The translations under genes were made by a program, and so were the position numbers. The notes under the pieces were generated by a model, which was not told where the DNA came from, did not search any database, and saw nothing but the letters and a program-made list of their open reading frames with translations. From Bacillus marasmi (GTDB taxonomy: Bacteria > Bacillota > Bacilli > Bacillales > Cytobacillaceae), in the NCBI RefSeq assembly GCF_902168435.1, contig NZ_LR656166.1, positions 1 to 64,000 on the forward strand: a DNA stretch of 64,000 nucleotides, read 5' to 3'. How positions within the stretch are numbered: position 1 is the stretch's first letter; each line of letters opens with the position of its first letter. This document shows positions 63,658-64,000 of the stretch, one piece after another.

Positions 63658-63921
63658 ATGGAAGAAAGACAATTCTTTGGTGGTTTCGGCGGCTCTGGGG
63701 GCTACGGTGGCTATCACCATGGACATGGAGGCTATTATCCAGGGCACGGCTATCACCATGGTCATGGTGGCTATTATCCAGGACATGGCTATCATCATGG
63801 ACACGGAGGCTACTATCCAGGACACGGCTATCACCATGGACATGGCAGCTATTATCCAGGTCATGGGCATCATGGACATGGATATTGGGGCTATAATCGA
63901 GATGGTCAAAAAGAATCCTAA
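63658..63921 (+). CDS. Gly/His/Tyr-rich tandem repeat protein
   Basis: The protein starts MEERQFFGGFGGSGGYGG and continues with four copies of GYHHGHGGYYPGH, then GHHGHGYWGY and a charged tail, in total 87 residues. No signal peptide or membrane helix is present. Such composition suits a metal-binding or a cross-linked structural protein, for example of the spore coat, but no family could be named. The frame extends to 63628; ATG 63658 has the best distance to AGGAGGTG. A large open frame on the other strand is a shadow of the repeats. Confidence 0.7.
   Translation: MEERQFFGGFGGSGGYGGYHHGHGGYYPGHGYHHGHGGYYPGHGYHHGHGGYYPGHGYHHGHGSYYPGHGHHGHGYWGYNRDGQKES
63709..63864 (+). repeat. Four 39-bp tandem repeats in the Gly/His/Tyr gene
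   Basis: The units begin at 63709, 63748, 63787 and 63826. They are in frame, each coding for 13 residues, and differ at a few synonymous positions plus one Gly to Ser change in the last. Confidence 0.92.
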
Positions 63922-63939
63922 TAGATTAGGTTCTTTTTT
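63908..63939 (+). terminator. Terminator of the Gly/His/Tyr gene
   Basis: AAGAATCCTAAT and ATTAGGTTCTT form a stem with one mismatch, and six T follow. The left arm contains the stop codon. Confidence 0.8.
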
Positions 63940-63950
63940 AACTTTTTATC

Positions 63951-63971
63951 AAAGCTACTATAGTAGCTTTT
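63951..63971. terminator. Second small hairpin at the window end
   Basis: AAAGCTACTATAGTAGCTTT is a perfect palindrome followed by T. It may be a terminator for either strand; what lies beyond is outside the window. Confidence 0.5.
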
Positions 63972-64000
63972 CAAAATGTTGATTCAATTATAGAAACCCT

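Noticed and set aside
63613-63909. 98-residue minus-strand open frame rich in Met, Ile and Val
   Set aside because: It is the antisense of the 39-bp repeats; the plus-strand gene has the ribosome binding site and terminator.

Overview
The window looks like chromosomal DNA of an aerobic, endospore-forming member of the Bacillaceae (Bacillus in the broad sense, Neobacillus-like; the genus is a guess). The reasons are the AT-rich composition, strong AGGAGG-type ribosome binding sites with many TTG and GTG starts, two spore germinant-receptor operons, a ComK, a qoxABCD quinol oxidase operon, and a gltC/gltAB locus whose layout and protein sequences follow Bacillus subtilis. No rRNA, tRNA, CRISPR array, prophage or intact insertion sequence was seen.

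Layout. 1-4.8 kb: assimilatory sulfate operon cysH-cysP-sat-cysC-sirB. 4.9-9.1 kb: LysM/CAP exported protein, a nested intergenic repeat block, a small membrane protein, lipoteichoic acid synthase with an ECF-type promoter, and a small hypothetical gene. 9.1-20 kb: PAS-GGDEF-EAL protein, TPP-riboswitch operon thiY/MTH1187/thiX/thiZ, a chemoreceptor, and a desaturase cotranscribed with a second PAS-GGDEF-EAL gene. 20-28 kb: YhdH-type reductase with glnS, germinant-receptor operon 1 (A-C-D-B) and a stand-alone GTP cyclohydrolase II. 27.8-31.7 kb: class D sortase behind two exported proteins that share a 35-residue repeat. 31.9-40 kb: HAD phosphatase, three tandem palindromic repeats, qoxABCD, MscS channel and a GltP-type symporter. 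40-47.3 kb: short ComK, a third PAS-GGDEF-EAL protein with a degenerate GGDEF site, and germinant-receptor operon 2 (again A-C-D-B). 47.4-52.9 kb: second TPP-riboswitch operon thiW-ylmB-tenA-thiZ-thiX-thiY. 53-64 kb: flavin reductase, small cytosolic protein, NRDE protein, FabK/nitronate monooxygenase-like gene with a FapR-like site, gltC, gltAB, and a Gly/His/Tyr-rich repeat protein.

How genes cooperate. The two thiamine operons together encode uptake of degraded pyrimidine (two ThiXYZ systems), deformylation (YlmB) and deamination (TenA), plus a ThiW substrate component; both are under THI-box control. Three c-di-GMP proteins carry different active-site defects, which suggests they differ in enzymatic direction. 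The two germinant receptors each include the small two-helix D subunit.

The least explained parts are the sortase plus twin repeat-protein locus, the six-copy palindromic intergenic element (one pair nested inside another repeat, three copies between the qoxD stop and the terminator, one in the thiW leader), and the FapR-like control of a FabK-family enzyme. Start codons were often moved inward from the longest open frame because a good ribosome binding site sits inside it; each case is stated in its entry.
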